Shown here in pieces: positions 1 to 12,076 of a stretch of 64,000 nucleotides of DNA. The notes under the pieces are model-generated. The model did not search any database. It saw only the letters and a program-made list of their open reading frames with translations, and was not told the DNA's origin. Source of the DNA: Nectonema munidae (lineage: Eukaryota; Nematomorpha; Nectonematoida; Nectonematidae). The position numbers were made by a program, and so were the translations under genes. The stretch is taken from contig JAUIRK010000903.1 of the NCBI GenBank assembly GCA_030549495.1, forward strand, positions 558,001 through 622,000, read 5' to 3'. Position 1 is the first letter of the stretch. Each line of letters opens with the position of its first letter.

Positions 1-84
1 ATTATTATTAATACTAGCCGGTCCCTGTGTTTGTCTCTCGCTTCGCTCGAGACGTAGGATTCTAGATCTCAAAAATCTAGGACG

Positions 85-577
85 CGTGAAAGATCATTGG
101 TAGATTCTAGGACGTGTGACAGATCATTGGTATTGTGATTCTAGGACGTGTGACAGATCATTGGTACCGCGTGATCCTAGGTCCAGTTAAAGATCATTGG
201 TACCGCGTGATTCTAGGTTCAGTTAAAGATCATTGGTACCGCGTGATGCTAAGTCCTGTGAAAATTCATTGGTACCCCGTGATTCTAGGTCCAGTTAAAG
301 ATCATTGGTACCCCCGTGATCCTAGGTCCTGTAAAAGAACATTGGTACTGTGATTCTAGGACGTGTGAAAGATCATTGGTACCGCGTGATAATAGATCCA
401 GTTAAAGATCATTGGTACCGCGTGATTCTAGGTCCAGTTAAAGATCATTGGTACCGCGTGATTCTAGGTCCAGTTAAAGATCATTGGTACCACGTGATCC
501 TAGGCCCTGTGAAAGATCATTGGTACAGCGTGATTCTAGGTCCAGTTAAAGATCATTGGTACCCCCGTGAAATAGAT
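85..577 (+). repeat. 36-bp minisatellite, about 14 copies
   Basis: The core AGATCATTGGTACC recurs at about 91, 121, 155, 191, 227, 263, 299, 336, 370, 406, 442, 478, 514 and 550, mostly at exact 36-bp spacing. Most units carry a GGTACC site and TTCTAGGTCCAGTTAA. Because 36 is a multiple of three, a reading frame stays open and gives a 12-residue repeat (VILGPVKDHWYR). I take the frame to be a by-product of the period, since no flanking coding sequence supports a protein. Confidence 0.92.
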
Positions 578-1429
578 TATAGAAATCTATTATTTAAAAA
601 TAAAATTTATAAACTAAATAATTTAGATTTTAAGGAAATCTATTAATAAAACTATTAGTTATTTAAAAATTATCAATAGTAGGTATCAATTTATAGAAAT
701 CTAAAAAAAACAAAATTTATAAATTAAGAAAAACAACTTTAATAAAGAATTTTGTTTTATTAAAAATATAGATTTGAAATAGTCATACAAATTTATTATC
801 TTTCTTGAGAAGAATGAATAAACCCATCAGCCATTAAATGAATTTGATATATTGAGAATGTAAAATTTTTTTAATGCAAATGAATTTTTTTGATTGGTTA
901 AAATAAGTACATTATGCACCTATATACAAAATATACAAATATATATGAATTTTTTTGAATAAAAAGATTTATGGTAAAATAAAGTTAATATTGTTATTCA
1001 GAATGATAAGAGGATTCTAAAAATATATAAAACTTGATTTTTGGTTAAATATATGAGAAGTGATAAAAGTCATATTTTGAGCCACCTGAAAAGGCCTGAA
1101 AAATCGAAAAATTGAAAAATAAAAAAAAATTAAAATTTAAAAGCGTATTCTGATAGAGTTTAATATGCTGATTCCAAATATGTAATTTTTTTGAAATGAA
1201 TCGAAGGATTTTTTAATTTTTTTTGAGGTCAAAATTGAATTTTTTGTCATTTTTTCAAGTTCAAGGGTTCAAAGTATTTAAAAAAATAATAATTTAAAAT
1301 ATTTTTACATTTTCGTAAGCAGTATAAAATTTTCTTTAAAATGAGATATTAAAATAGAAAATTGGATAAGTTTGAAATTTTTCGAAAATTTTGTAAGGGG
1401 GTCTCCCTTTAAAATTTTTCAAAAAAATT
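578..1429. other. AT-rich non-coding stretch
   Basis: Mostly A and T homopolymer runs with no convincing coding sequence on either strand and no recognised element ends. Confidence 0.6.
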
Positions 1430-2015
1430 TAAAAAAATTTTTCTAAATTTTTCCACCGTAGTAAGTTTAAATATTAGTTATATATTATGAATGTGCAAAA
1501 AAAATTGAAAAAATAATTTCATTCTTCATTTTACACGCTAAAATATAGTGAAAATGGCAAAATTGTGCATATTGTTCAAGGGGTTATAAAAAAAAATTTT
1601 GAATTTTTTGAAAACTAAAAATAATTCAAAATGTAGGTAAAAGGATCCTCTTTAAGATGGACGTGGTTTAAAATGTTTTAAAAAAAATTTCTCGCATAAA
1701 GTTTTGTTCCAAATTTAAATTTTTAAAATTTAGAAAAAAAAATTTTTTCAAATTTTTCCACCGTTAGTATGTTTAAATATGAGATATATTTTATGAATGT
1801 GGAAAAAAAATTGAAAAAAAAATTTCATTCTTCATTTTACATGCTAAAATATAGTGAAAATGGCAAAAATGTGCATCATGTTCAAGGGGTTATAAAAAAA
1901 TTTTTTGAATTTTTTGAAAACTAAAAATAATTGAAAAATGTAGGTAAAAGGATGCTCTTTAAGATGCGCGTGGTTTAAAATGTTTTAAAAAAAATTCTCG
2001 CATAACATTTTGTTT
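1430..2015. repeat. Tandem duplication, period about 305 bp
   Basis: Two diverged copies start near 1430 and 1735. Both contain TTTTTCCACCG (1451 and 1756), ATTTCATTCTTCATTTTAC, then GTTCAAGGGGTTATAAAA, then TGTAGGTAAAAGGAT, in the same order. No coding potential is seen. Confidence 0.85.
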
Positions 2016-2560
2016 AAAGCATAAAATGCGGTCATTTTAAGCATAATTTTTTTTGACAAAATTGTTAAATGAAAAAAATATATCAAAAATAGAGATTTTT
2101 TAAAAATTTCAAATATTAGAATAAAATATGACTCAATCTGCATCCTTTGACCAAAAATATTTGAAAAAAAATTTTAGTTTTGGGAGTAAATTTTGATTAA
2201 AAATTTTGAAAATTGTGATTTTTCCCGAAAAAATAAAAATAAAAAAGAGAAATTTTTTTGTCAATTAATATTCATACCTTTAACTACTTTAATTGGATAA
2301 AAAATTTTAAAAAAAAAAGTACCAACCCCAAAATCCCAAAATTTGCATCTCTGCCTCGGGTGATTGCCGTGTATTTGGGGTGACGGTACAATCACCGTCA
2401 AACTCAGAATCGAAAATAAGGTAGATACGTATAAAAAAAAATTGAAAAACGCGCCTTCATCGCAAAAATTTTTTGCTTCAAGTGTAAAAAAGTGGGAAAA
2501 TGGGTTCGCAAAAAAAAGGAAGAAGAAAATTCAAAAATTTGTAGAGGAATAGAGCAATTT
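2016..2560. other. AT-rich spacer
   Basis: Low-complexity A/T sequence. A 62-codon frame at 2364-2552 is lysine-rich and matches no family I know; I treat it as chance. Confidence 0.5.
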
Positions 2561-2599
2561 CATATGATATATATCTTCGAATTTCATATACAAAAGAGA

Positions 2600-5052
2600 G
2601 TTAGTATAAGAATGTTTTTTCCAGCTAAAATCAGTCTTAGCACTTTCTTTTGTAAACGATAAAGAGTATTATCACTTGTTTGACCCCAATTAAACATACT
2701 TTATGTAATGTGGGGCAAAAACAAAGTCTAATAGAGAGTTAACATTATTTTTGGTGATAAAATATTTTTAACAATTTTTAAAGATAAAGTAATATAAGCT
2801 AGCTTATGGGAAACAGAAGAAATATGAGTATTCCAAGACAAATTATGATTTATGATTAATCCCAAAAGATTAAAATTTAAAATTTTTTGAATCCGATTCC
2901 ATTTAAGAAATCATCACATTTTTTAATATCGAACTTGTACGAGAAAACCATACTGAATGATTTATTATGATTGACAGTTAAGTTGTTGTTTCGTAACCAT
3001 TTATGAATTAGGTTTACGTTTTCAAAAAGAAAAGATTTAGTCATATTATAGTTCCAGAAAAATAGCAGTTACATCATCAGCATGCATAAGTAATTTTATG
3101 TCTTCAAGAGAATTAGGGAGATCATTAATATAAATATTGCAAAAGAGAGGACCGATATAATAGACCCTTGGGGTACACCAGGAACGATTTTCTTTTTTTG
3201 AGAAATACAATCATTCAAAGAAACACACTGATGCCTATCATTCAAATAAGGCTCAACAAATTTAAAAGAATTTTCTGAAAAACCATAATATCTTAATTTG
3301 GTCAGTAGTGTTCCATGCGACAATGAGTCAAATGCATGGCTCAGATCAAAGAAGAGGGAAAAACATCTTTCTTAGATTCGATACAATTAATTATGGTGTT
3401 AATAAAATAAGCATGAAAGAGTTCAGTAGAATAAGTTCTTCTGAAGCCAAATTGATAACATAAAAAAAGGTTGTTCAGACTGAAATAAGTATTGATTTGT
3501 GCATGTAAAAATTTTTCAAAAATTTTGGAGATGGAACTAATAATAGTTATTGGTCTATAATTATTTATATTGCTTTTTTCACCTTTTTTATGAATCGGAT
3601 TAATTCTGCTTTCTTTTAGGAGGCTAGAAAAGATATTCATTTTCAAACAGGAATTAGAGGCCACCATTAATATGGGCGAAATAAAATTTTGGATACATTT
3701 TAGATCAGACATTGAAAGCCCATAAATTTCTACGCAGTTGGAATTTTTTATATTCTTAATGGCGAAAAGAACATCATTCAAAGAAATTTCATGAAAAGAA
3801 AATAACTTTATTTCTTGTTAAAGACTCTACACAAAATAAATGATCAGATTCTGTGGCAAAGTTATTAGAAAAATGATCACAATATATTTTCATAGTATTT
3901 CCTTTTTAAAGACTTGACCAGATAATTTACCCTATTTCTAGGATTGACAAACTTCTCTCTGATATCATCTCTTCTCAAGTTTTTCCACTTATGATGTAAT
4001 TTATTCCTCAATTTGATGAGATTCAAAAGTTTTACAATCACGAAAGCTTCTTTTTCCTTACTGCAAAGTGATTTAGTGAAATGAACTCTTTTTTTAGCTA
4101 TATTTTTGAAATCTACAAGTTTAGTATTTAAATGCTCTAAAAGGGCTGATGGATTGTGTTCTAAAGATAAATTTAGCCAATCATATTTGGTAACAAAACT
4201 TAAAAATTTGCTTCTATTATAATAGGATCCATTGTTATATTTCACAGATAAATGATGGTTCAATGAGACAACGATCGAAAATGATCTGATAAAGGAAGGC
4301 TTATTACGTAAGATTTGTACTCAAATTTATTTAGTGGAATAAAAATGTTGTCCAAAAGTGTGGAACTAAAGGGACGAGTATGAGTTGTAGTTGTAGGGAA
4401 GTATGCATTTGAAATCATTACAGTAAAAAAGTTGGCATTACAACTATGATTTTTGAAATTTAGAAGATTGAAGTTAAAATCTCCTAATAGAACATTTCGA
4501 ACATTTAATGATAGGTTTTTCAAATATTCATCGAGTTGAGTGTTAAATGATTCAATTTCTTCACGATTAATAGACGGTAGACGATAGAAATTATGTAAAT
4601 TTATTGGAGAACTACCGAAAGTAATTTCTAGACAAAAGAACTCACAAAGTTTATCAAATGTGGCCGCTCTAACTTTCATAAAAGGAAGTGATTGATGAAT
4701 AATAAAATAAGACCCCATGCTTAGAAATAATCCTCGGAGATGATGCTGAGGTATAAAAGTCAAGTGAAAAACAACCACTTTAAATTCAGTTAACCATGTC
4801 TCTTGTAAACATAAAGCTGAAACATGAGGATTTTAGACATGAATTCAATTCATTGACAAATAATTGTAGTTCACAAAATTTTGATTTTAGAGGTTGAACA
4901 TTCAGAGATAATATATTAAGATCGTAACTACAGTCGATTTTCTCAAGTGTTAAAGAAAGACTTGATTTAAGATTTATATCTAATCCAAATAGATTGAAAG
5001 AAATCGAATCAGATAAGTTTTCATTATTTAAATTCGATTCATTTGTCATCAT
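2600..5052 (-). pseudogene. LINE ORF2: endonuclease + reverse transcriptase, broken
   Basis: ORF2 of a Jockey/CR1-like LINE would encode a target-nicking endonuclease and a reverse transcriptase for target-primed reverse transcription. Reading from 5052 downward: an endonuclease start (DLNILSLNVQPLKSKFCEL), then LLGDFNFNLLNF and LPLSDH, the endonuclease motifs around the catalytic Asp and His. RT follows: INPIHKKGEKSNINNYRPI and QFGFRRTYSTELFHAY at 3341-3781, then KLRYYGFSE and PGVPQGSIIS at 3096-3323. The catalytic box reads HADD at 3073-3084 where most LINEs have YADD. The region beyond it contains LLGLIINHNLSWNTHISSV and FNWGQTSDNTLY. The frame changes several times (breaks lie near 4780, 4262, 3870, 3335 and 3090), so the copy cannot make a full protein. 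Confidence 0.87.
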
Positions 5053-5720
5053 AAACAGTACATTTTTTAATAAAATTTATTTCTCCCTGAACAAATTTAC
5101 AATGATTATTGATGGCGGAGTGATTTAATTCAGAAGAAGCATCATTAAAACAGTTTATGCATTTAAACTCATTTAATTTTTTGGTATCACAATTAGATCC
5201 ATTGTGAACTAAAGAACAAAATCACAGACACTGGAATTTATACACTTAGAAGCGACATGTCCCACCATACAACAGTTTGAACAATGTTTGTACGTGTAAT
5301 AAGAAAAAACTCTACAATGGTAAAAGTTAAAGAACAACCTAAAATTCACTTTACATAAGTACTGATAAATAGATGAAGAATTTTAAATACTGCAAGTTTT
5401 AGATTAGGATTTTTGCCGGCTTTGAAAAGAGGTGTTCAAAGATTGGGCCTTCTTTGAGGAAAGAATTCAGGCCATCATTTTTTAAAACAATTGAGGATAT
5501 AATGAAGTGATCTTCAAGATCAGAAGAAACTAAAATAAATATTTTAGGAAAAACTTTTGTCCACTTAATTCAAAAATCATACACAATTTTGTTTATTTAT
5601 TCTCAAACTAATATTTTGTCGTTAATAGGCAAATTTAATGTTAAAGCTATTTTAATCTTAGAATTGGAGAAAATGAACACACCAACTCCGTTCTGTTAAT
5701 GCTTTGATAACTTTTCTTTT
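5053..5720 (-). pseudogene. LINE ORF1 (RNA-binding, CCHC knuckles), partial
   Basis: ORF1 proteins of this LINE group bind the element's RNA. The minus strand at 5242-5283 encodes CSNCCMVGHVASKC, an exact C-x2-C-x4-H-x4-C zinc knuckle. A second cysteine-rich stretch (CINCFNDASSELNH) follows after a frame change near 5215. The upstream part (FKILHLFISTYV, LTFTIVEFFLI) is compatible with the usual RRM-like region. The ORF1 stop overlaps the ORF2 start in an ATGA-type junction at about 5040-5052, a known arrangement in Jockey-like LINEs. Several frame breaks are present and the N-terminus is missing. Confidence 0.72.
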
Positions 5721-6009
5721 AAGATTAGAAGAAGATTTATTGGAAAAAATAAAGAGTTTAACAAAGATGAAAAAGATGAAAACATACAATAAAATAAATG
5801 TTCAGGATAATATTCACAATTGTAAATTAAAAGTTCTCACTATTACTGAAAAAATTCCAAAAGGCCATAGAGCCGCTTTAATGAAATCACACACGACTTC
5901 ATGAATAATAAGAATAAATGTATAATTAAAAGAAAAGTATATATGATAAATACTACATAACAGTGATAAAATATGAGTGATAAAATGTTCGTTTAAGATT
6001 AGAGGTGCT

Positions 6010-6480
6010 TTGACGATAGAGACTTTCTGGAGTGCATATACTACCTTTTTTCTGAGAAAAGATCATATATAAATCATCCATCATAGCAGTACCCCATCGT
6101 CATTGATATCTTTGTTCCATCGTCGCGATGTCTTCGCGAAATCTCTGACCTCACTGAAGTTACCTCAATTTTCTTGGAAGAAATCTTGGTTAGAATGCAA
6201 AAAATGAACTTTCAAAGACATACGACAATCCGGTATTTTGTGACTCTCAATAAAATTTGTCACTAGTTGTTTGTAATTTGGATCTTGCAAAATCTAAATG
6301 AGGCTTCTTTTTTAACATCTGTCCTTGCTCTTTTCAGTTTTCCTGACTTCATCATTGCATTTACTTGGGATCCAGTAAATATACCACCTATAATCTTAGC
6401 TTGAGATAGATTTGGAAACATGAGACAAATTTTTTAAAAAGACTCTCGTCCAAAAGCTAAGGCCTTCATAAACTCTTTTA
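6010..6480 (-). pseudogene. Remnant of a multi-copy arthropod repeat protein
   Basis: The minus strand reads in order FPNLSQAKIIGGIFTGSQV (near 6400), MSLKVHFLHSNQDFFQEN (near 6200) and FREDIATMEQRYQ (near 6120), then RWGTAMMDDLYMIF after an in-frame stop. I recognise this pattern (usually ...SLKIHFLHSHLDFFP... and ...RFHQDI..MEKRYQG.W...) from a high-copy uncharacterised arthropod protein that behaves like transposon cargo. Its biochemical function is unknown to me. At least three frame changes break it. The match rests on memory of the family pattern, not on an alignment. Confidence 0.6.
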
Positions 6481-6520
6481 ATAATCTCAGTTTAATATGG
6501 AGTGTGGTCTACTATACCTT

Positions 6521-6650
6521 TTCAAGTTCAAATTGGCACTGAGCAAGTTCAAATTGGAACTAAGCAAATTTTAATTGGAACTAAGCAAGTTCAAATTGGA
6601 ACAAAGCACATTCCTATTAGAACTAAGTAAATTTAAATTAGCACAAATAT
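6521..6650. repeat. 21-22-bp minisatellite, about 6 copies
   Basis: The unit CAAGTTCAAATTGGAACTAAG repeats about six times with increasing divergence to the right. No coding sense is seen. Confidence 0.8.
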
Positions 6651-8184
6651 ATTAAAGAAAAAAAACTTTCCAATTTTTCGCTTGTGAATAAAACGCATCT
6701 GCTATTGATAACTAAATACCAAAATCTTTTTATTTCACTAATATTGATTATGTTTCACTCTTTATTAGCCGCTTTGCTATACTTAGAATTTATGGGTATT
6801 GACTAATTATTGTATGTTTTCTTCATTATTTTTATCATCTATGTTTCTTTTACACTTTATGATGTAATTTTTAGTCGTCTGCTTTATAAATTTTTGTTTT
6901 GTCAATGTTTTTCCAGAAATTGTTTGTTTTATATTGATTTAAATATTTAAACACACTAAAATAAATTCAACATTAATTTTATGGCCAATTCTCAAAACTT
7001 TAAAGTCTGAGTGGAATTATAATATTTATTCAACTTGTAAATGGCTTTTAAAAATCTTAGTTTTCAAGTATTTACTATTTTGCTATGCTTAATGTTCAGT
7101 TTGATAAGTATATTATAAAATCTTTCCAATATAAATTGTAAAATAATTTAAAAAAAGTTTTATCATTAGATCCATTGCATCTTCTATCGTCGTGATGATT
7201 CCTCAGTTATCTTCCGGTATGGCAAAAGGCCCGTCCTGTACCTCTTAGACATCCTTCTAGAGAAGATCTACAGCTCCTACATATCACATGTGAGGCCCGA
7301 GATTTGTCTCGATCACCCATGGGCGTTCCGAATTAGAGTCGATACGCTATCCACAATTTGGAACCCCATCTTGTATCCTGCTTTTTCTCAGTATAATAAC
7401 TACATATATAGCAAAATATATGTGGAGAATTTTTACACGCCATGGTATCAAAATCTTACCCAATTTGGTATTTTAAATGAAAAAATATATAGTGTAGCAA
7501 CATTTTAAATTTTGAATATATGATAATATTGAAAAGAAGATGTATTTCCATTGCGGTTGATGATAGAGGAAAAGCAAATATATTTTTGGAATCAGCAGTA
7601 AAATATAACATTAAACAAAATTTTTGTAAAAAATTGTTAGATTGTGTTATATCCCTCGGATACATATAATCATTGATAAATAATTACAACAGAAATGGTT
7701 TTTTTCAACGAAATACTTCAAGTGTTTTGAACTTTATGATAGTGAAAGATTTTAAATTAAAAAATTTGATTTGGCAAGTATTTAATTTATTAAACGCTAA
7801 AATTTTCTTTGAGTCAAATGACGCAAATATTCAAAAGGTATTTGTTTTGTGAGATGTATCCCACGGATATATATTGTTCGAAAATAAGTTTTTTTAAATA
7901 AAATTTTGAAAATACTTTTTTGATTTAAAGGGTCTAAAAATATATTAATAAAATATTACCAATATTTGCATTTTTTCCAATTGTGCATGTTTATTTTCCC
8001 CAATACAAATAGTAAAGAGACGCAAATAAAAGACGTTTCTACAATTAAAAAGATGATATCTTTTTCAAACGCAATTAAAACTTTCTTTTGGTGTGATTAG
8101 GGTTGCTTAGATGCATATCGCATCAAGTATGCTTTCCTCATAATAAGACATTCTAAAAATAAGACTACAAAAATGTGTATCGTC
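6651..8184. other. AT-rich spacer with one GC-elevated island
   Basis: Mostly unannotatable A/T-rich sequence. A short island at about 7185-7390 is clearly richer in G and C, and its right edge reads CTTTTTCTCAG, which resembles a 3' splice site. No family is recognisable in any frame of the island. Confidence 0.4.
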
Positions 8185-8252
8185 TGCGTTTAATACAAAT
8201 CTTCTGCTTTACACTAGATATCGTCTGATTATTCTGGTCGTTAACGGGTTAA
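8185..8252. mobile_element. Partial piggyBac-like MITE (TTAA end)
   Basis: TTTAATACAAATCTTCTGC through ATCGTCTGATTATTCTGG to GTTAACGGGTTAA matches the right halves of the complete copies at 14505-14641 and 36987-37097. The right TTAA end is present; the left half is missing. Confidence 0.7.
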
Positions 8253-8489
8253 ATACCAAGATATCCATATATACAAATGTATACATTTTAAAAAGCGTTA
8301 TTACTGTACGAATTTTTCGGAAATTTCTGGGTTTTTCAAATTCCGTAATCTTTACGGGTCTTTACGGTATAAAAAAAATAGGGTTAAAATTACAAATTTT
8401 TTTTCGAACCATACCGGAGGTAATGAATGATAACACCTTTATTCTATTTGTAAAATGTCTTATTCGGTCTGTATCTTTCTTCTTTTCTC

Positions 8490-8990
8490 TTCACATTTTG
8501 TATTTTGACATTGATTATATTTCTCAAACACTTTCTAAATCAAATTACGCCATCTAGATCTAAAAGTTCTAAAATTGTATTACATCAAAGCTTCACTTTA
8601 CTAGAATTATATATTATCAATTCTCCTTTATATTAATCCTGCCACATTTAACTTATAGCATAATCAACTGGGGGTATAAAAATACAGAAAAAATATTCAA
8701 AGTTAAAAAAAACCTTACGATTAATTTTCAGCAAAAAATAAGTACAGTCATACCAACAAACTTTTTGTAACAAATGGTTTAATCAAATTGGATGCCATTA
8801 ATATGAAACAAGCCTCAATGTTTTTATATAAACACGTACATGTAATATTACCTTTACTTTCATAGACTGGATTCAATTCAAAAATAAATATAAATATCCT
8901 TTAGGATTCCCAAAGCATATAGTAACACCCACTTCTATAGACTCTCCAGTTTAAAAAATTCTCATGGGCATCGTTGTATAGCCATTCATG
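8490..8990 (+). pseudogene. LINE reverse transcriptase C-terminal fragment
   Basis: In changing frames the plus strand gives LPHLTYSIINWG (near 8640-8675), then LIKLDAINMKQASMFLYKH (near 8785-8840), then LPLLS. This matches the region after the RT domain in the window's Jockey/CR1-like LINEs (compare HLTYSIINWGHANTSRL at 38282-38330). A weaker upstream piece, DYISQTLSKSNYAI, fits the preceding segment. It is a 5'-truncated, frame-broken copy. Confidence 0.65.
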
Positions 8991-10175
8991 GAAAGAAGTT
9001 CTTTCATATCTGCCCTTAGTTATATCTATAAATTCATTTAAATCCAAACTTAAGATCTTTTTATACATAACTTTTTTAGTGTGCTTGTGATTAATTCAAT
9101 GTTACATATAATTTAATTTCATACCAAATCCTTCATTTTAAATTTCAACCCCTTATTCTCCTTTTTTTCAACCATTTGCATAGCGGCATTCATAGTGTGT
9201 GCAGATGCTAGCGTCTTTTTCCAGCCTTTTCTGTAAAATATAGCATGCATTTTTTATTCAATTGTTGTAACATTTTTTAAAATGATAATTTATTTCTCGT
9301 CATTTCAATAAATTTCTTTCCTTCTTTCTTTTCTTTCCTTTATATTACAAGTAAAAGTTAAATGTTACAAAATTAAGAGATTTGATAACTCCGCCAATCA
9401 AATGATTGATGTTTTTAAATTACATTTATATTTTTTTATTTGTATTGTTCCAATTTACACATTTTCAAGACATATAGTTTTTTCATTTTTTAAATTTGCA
9501 ATTTACTCCTTCATTGCATAAATTCTACTTTACATTACGAATTCTTACATTACAACAGTTACGATTTACCTCATAAACCGTAGCTAACTTTTCAATCGGG
9601 TTTTTTCGAAAAGTGATCAAAATATATTGGATATTGATATTAAAATTTATTTATTCGATCTTTAATTTTTCGGAGATAGGGCTTTGACTTCAACTACCAA
9701 ATATAGCTGTGTACCTGACTGTCCATGTATATTCTCTGTTTGTAATTTTTGCTTGTAGTGATTTTATTCCTTCGTTAAGAACAAAAAAGTGTTATTTATA
9801 TTTTGACGAATGTTTTATACTTTCAGCTTTTCAAGTTTCAATGGATCTCACAGTAACAAAAAAAATATGCCTCAAACTTAACCATTCATCATTGATATTT
9901 TATCTTTTATCTTTCTACATATACTTAAATTTTAAAATTTGTTCTTTTATGTAAATGTATCAATACTTTGAGGTACAATAATGTAAATGTGAGCAAATTA
10001 TATAATGTTTAAAATGATATAATTATTATTATTTATTATGTGTAACTAACTATAACTACACAAAAGCAATGAGAGGAAGCCTTTGTAAGTGAATATATAT
10101 CATAAGTATATACATATTATTTACATTTATTACTAATTTGCTTAATATAACCTATTTTGCTTTTGTAAAGTGCTT
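8991..10175. other. AT-rich spacer
   Basis: No convincing gene. An 81-codon frame at 9709-9954 is hydrophobic and compositionally like the surrounding A/T-rich DNA; I treat it as chance. Confidence 0.5.
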
Positions 10176-10292
10176 TTGCAATTAAATATTAAAATGGAGC
10201 GATATGATTGGCCTGTAGAAAAGGTAAATTCAACTGCTAAGTCAATGACACTCTTTCGATTCTGATTTCTTACACAATGTTATGAAAGTTTG
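10176..10292. repeat. Interspersed repeat, copy 1 (pairs with 12625-12740)
   Basis: TTAAATATTAAAATGGAGCG through CTCTTTCGATTCTGATTTC to GTTATGAAAGTTT recurs, about 92 % identical by eye, at 12625-12740 inside the 4.6-kb Mutator-like element. Confidence 0.85.
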
Positions 10293-11153
10293 ATTCATTT
10301 TGTGCTGGTCTTCAACTTCAATGAGATGTCTAGTGTTCAAAGAAAAAGGGATGCAATTTCTTATAATTAAAATATACAGCCAAAGAAAGGTCAAAAAGTT
10401 AGGATGAATTGAAACTGATTGTTATAAGCAAGTGGTAGTTTATTAGAGTTGGTCGTTAAGGAAGGTTTGGTCTTGGGACTGTGCTAGCTTTTGGTACAGT
10501 ATAAGCGTTGGTAAGTAGGGTACAAAAATATTTTGGAAAAAGTTATAAACTAAAACATTAAATTTAGTTACACTTACTGATAATATTAGATGCAGTGGTG
10601 TTCCAATGGAGTAGCAAGAGGATTGTGAAGCTAAGAAGTACTATTAGTAAAGAATATCAAAAATTTTCAAAAGTTAAAATATCAGGCAAGGAAATAGGTG
10701 ATAAGAAGAAAAAAACAATTCATCAACCTAAATTCATTGACAGTAATCTTTACCATTTTTATTATTTACATCATATTTTTTACATTTCATTCTTCATAAA
10801 TTATGAAACAATTAATTTTATACTTTATTCTTTCATAAAGTTTATTTTTTATTAATTTTTTAATTAGCGAATATTCAGGTGTATAGGTCTACCTACAGAT
10901 AAGTCCATCCCCAAAATCTAAGTCAATATTTAAATTTAGCTAACATCTGGTGTATAAGCCGCCCTTTAAAATAACGAAACAAGCATAAGTTATTACAACG
11001 ACGATTCGTTTGAAGAACTTTTTCTATCAGGTGATGACTGCGTCAATTTTGATGAATTTTAACTAATGTAAATATTCCTATTTTAATTTTATTTTAGTAA
11101 GAGATAAAAGATTTGCTATTTTTCTAATTTCTGTTATTTAACACTTTTGATTT
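10293..11153. other. Spacer flanking the Mutator-like element
   Basis: Contains GGTGTATAGGTCTACCT near 10878 and GGTGTATAAGCCGCC near 10951. These are inverted relative to GTCGACTTATACACC at about 15972-15986, beyond the other side of the 4.6-kb element, so the element may sit inside an older transposon with GGTGTATAAGTCGAC ends. No coding sequence is recognised. Confidence 0.35.
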
Positions 11154-11164
11154 TTTACGAGGAT
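11154..11164. repeat. Left target-site duplication TTTACGAGGAT
   Basis: The 11-bp TTTACGAGGAT here is identical to 15783-15793, the two copies bracketing the inverted-repeat element. A length of 9-11 bp is typical of the Mutator (MULE) superfamily. Confidence 0.85.
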
Positions 11165-11776
11165 TACATGACATTTGCTCACAAGACAATTGCTCACACC
11201 CTTAACAAATTTTCAGACAAATGCTCACAACTTTTTCTTTAACATACATAATTAAAACGGCGCTGAGTTATTGAAAAAGACGTAGAAATTATAAAAAGTA
11301 TATTCAGAAGTAAAATGTCTTTATTCAAATATATTTTTTGGAGATAATCCCTATCGATCCCTTTGTTACACGTTTTTTTAATACATTTAACTCCAATTAC
11401 AGCAACTCTCCCTCCTCCTCCAATTGGTAGTTAAAGGTCAGTTGATGAGCATAGCGGTCGAAAATTTATCTTCAAGACATTTTTTTTATTAATTGCTTGA
11501 CGACAAACCTTTATGACTTGAAACTGGCTGAATAGTATTGCTTCAAACTTCGTGACTTTTCGTAAAATCGCCAACTCTATTTTTGATACAAATTTCATGC
11601 TAGTTGATTGAACCTATGATGATAAAATCTCTCAATCCTCATTTTCTCATTTTCTTCATTTTCTCAAATTTAAACCAGTTTTGTGATCAAACGTAACATT
11701 TTAATTTTGACATGCTGAAACCAGTAGTGACACTTTCTTATCACTATCAATCAAACATGACAAAAAAAAGGTGTAA

Positions 11777-12076
11777 CAGGGATTATCACACTTTTTTTAC
11801 CCGTCGACCCCTCCATAGAACATTTTTCTTCACATCGACCCCCACCCCACATAGTAATGTTTCATAAAAAGATTAATCAATGTCCAACAATTAAGAGAAA
11901 AAAATACAAACCAAAAAAGTTTCATATATCCTACACTATACAATGTCCTAAGCTATGTTTTAAAAGAAAAAAGAGATTTATTTCTACTATAAAGTAAAAA
12001 AAGCATAGCACAATTTGGTAAGTCTGCTATGGACCCCCAGGGGTCAATATCGAAAACTATGCGGACCCCTGGACTG
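11777..12076. mobile_element. Charlie-like hAT MITE nested in the left arm
   Basis: It begins CAGGGATTATCACAC and ends GCGGACCCCTGGACTG. The internal GACCCC...GGGGTC style (GTCGACCCCTCC, GGACCCCCAGGGGTC) is typical of Charlie-type hAT non-autonomous elements. The matching position in the right arm of the host element (GGATGTAAACATAGC) lacks this 300-bp segment, which supports insertion. An 8-bp target duplication is not clear. Confidence 0.65.

Larger units (their letters stand above)
2560..5720 (-). mobile_element. Non-LTR retrotransposon (LINE), nearly complete, broken
   Basis: On the minus strand the order is ORF1 zinc knuckles (5242-5283), an ORF1/ORF2 overlap near 5052, an AP-type endonuclease, reverse transcriptase, and a C-terminal region running to about 2600. 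The RT motifs (YRPI..IS.I.EKF, QFGFR..ST, PGVPQGS, and HADD where YADD is usual) place it in the Jockey/CR1-like group of LINEs. The 5' end is probably truncated near 5720. Relatives of the same style occur in this window at 22500-23262, 37640-38720 and 43535-44110. Confidence 0.88.

Noticed and set aside
85-577. CRISPR-like array
   Set aside because: The 36-bp period is continuous tandem repetition without unique spacers, and the DNA is eukaryotic in character.
5704-5904. 66-codon plus-strand frame
   Set aside because: Lysine-rich, partly antisense to the LINE ORF1 end, and no family features.
7290-7508. Possible receptor exon because of NPILYPAF
   Set aside because: The resemblance to a TM7 motif is only eight residues, with no other transmembrane segment or supporting motif nearby.
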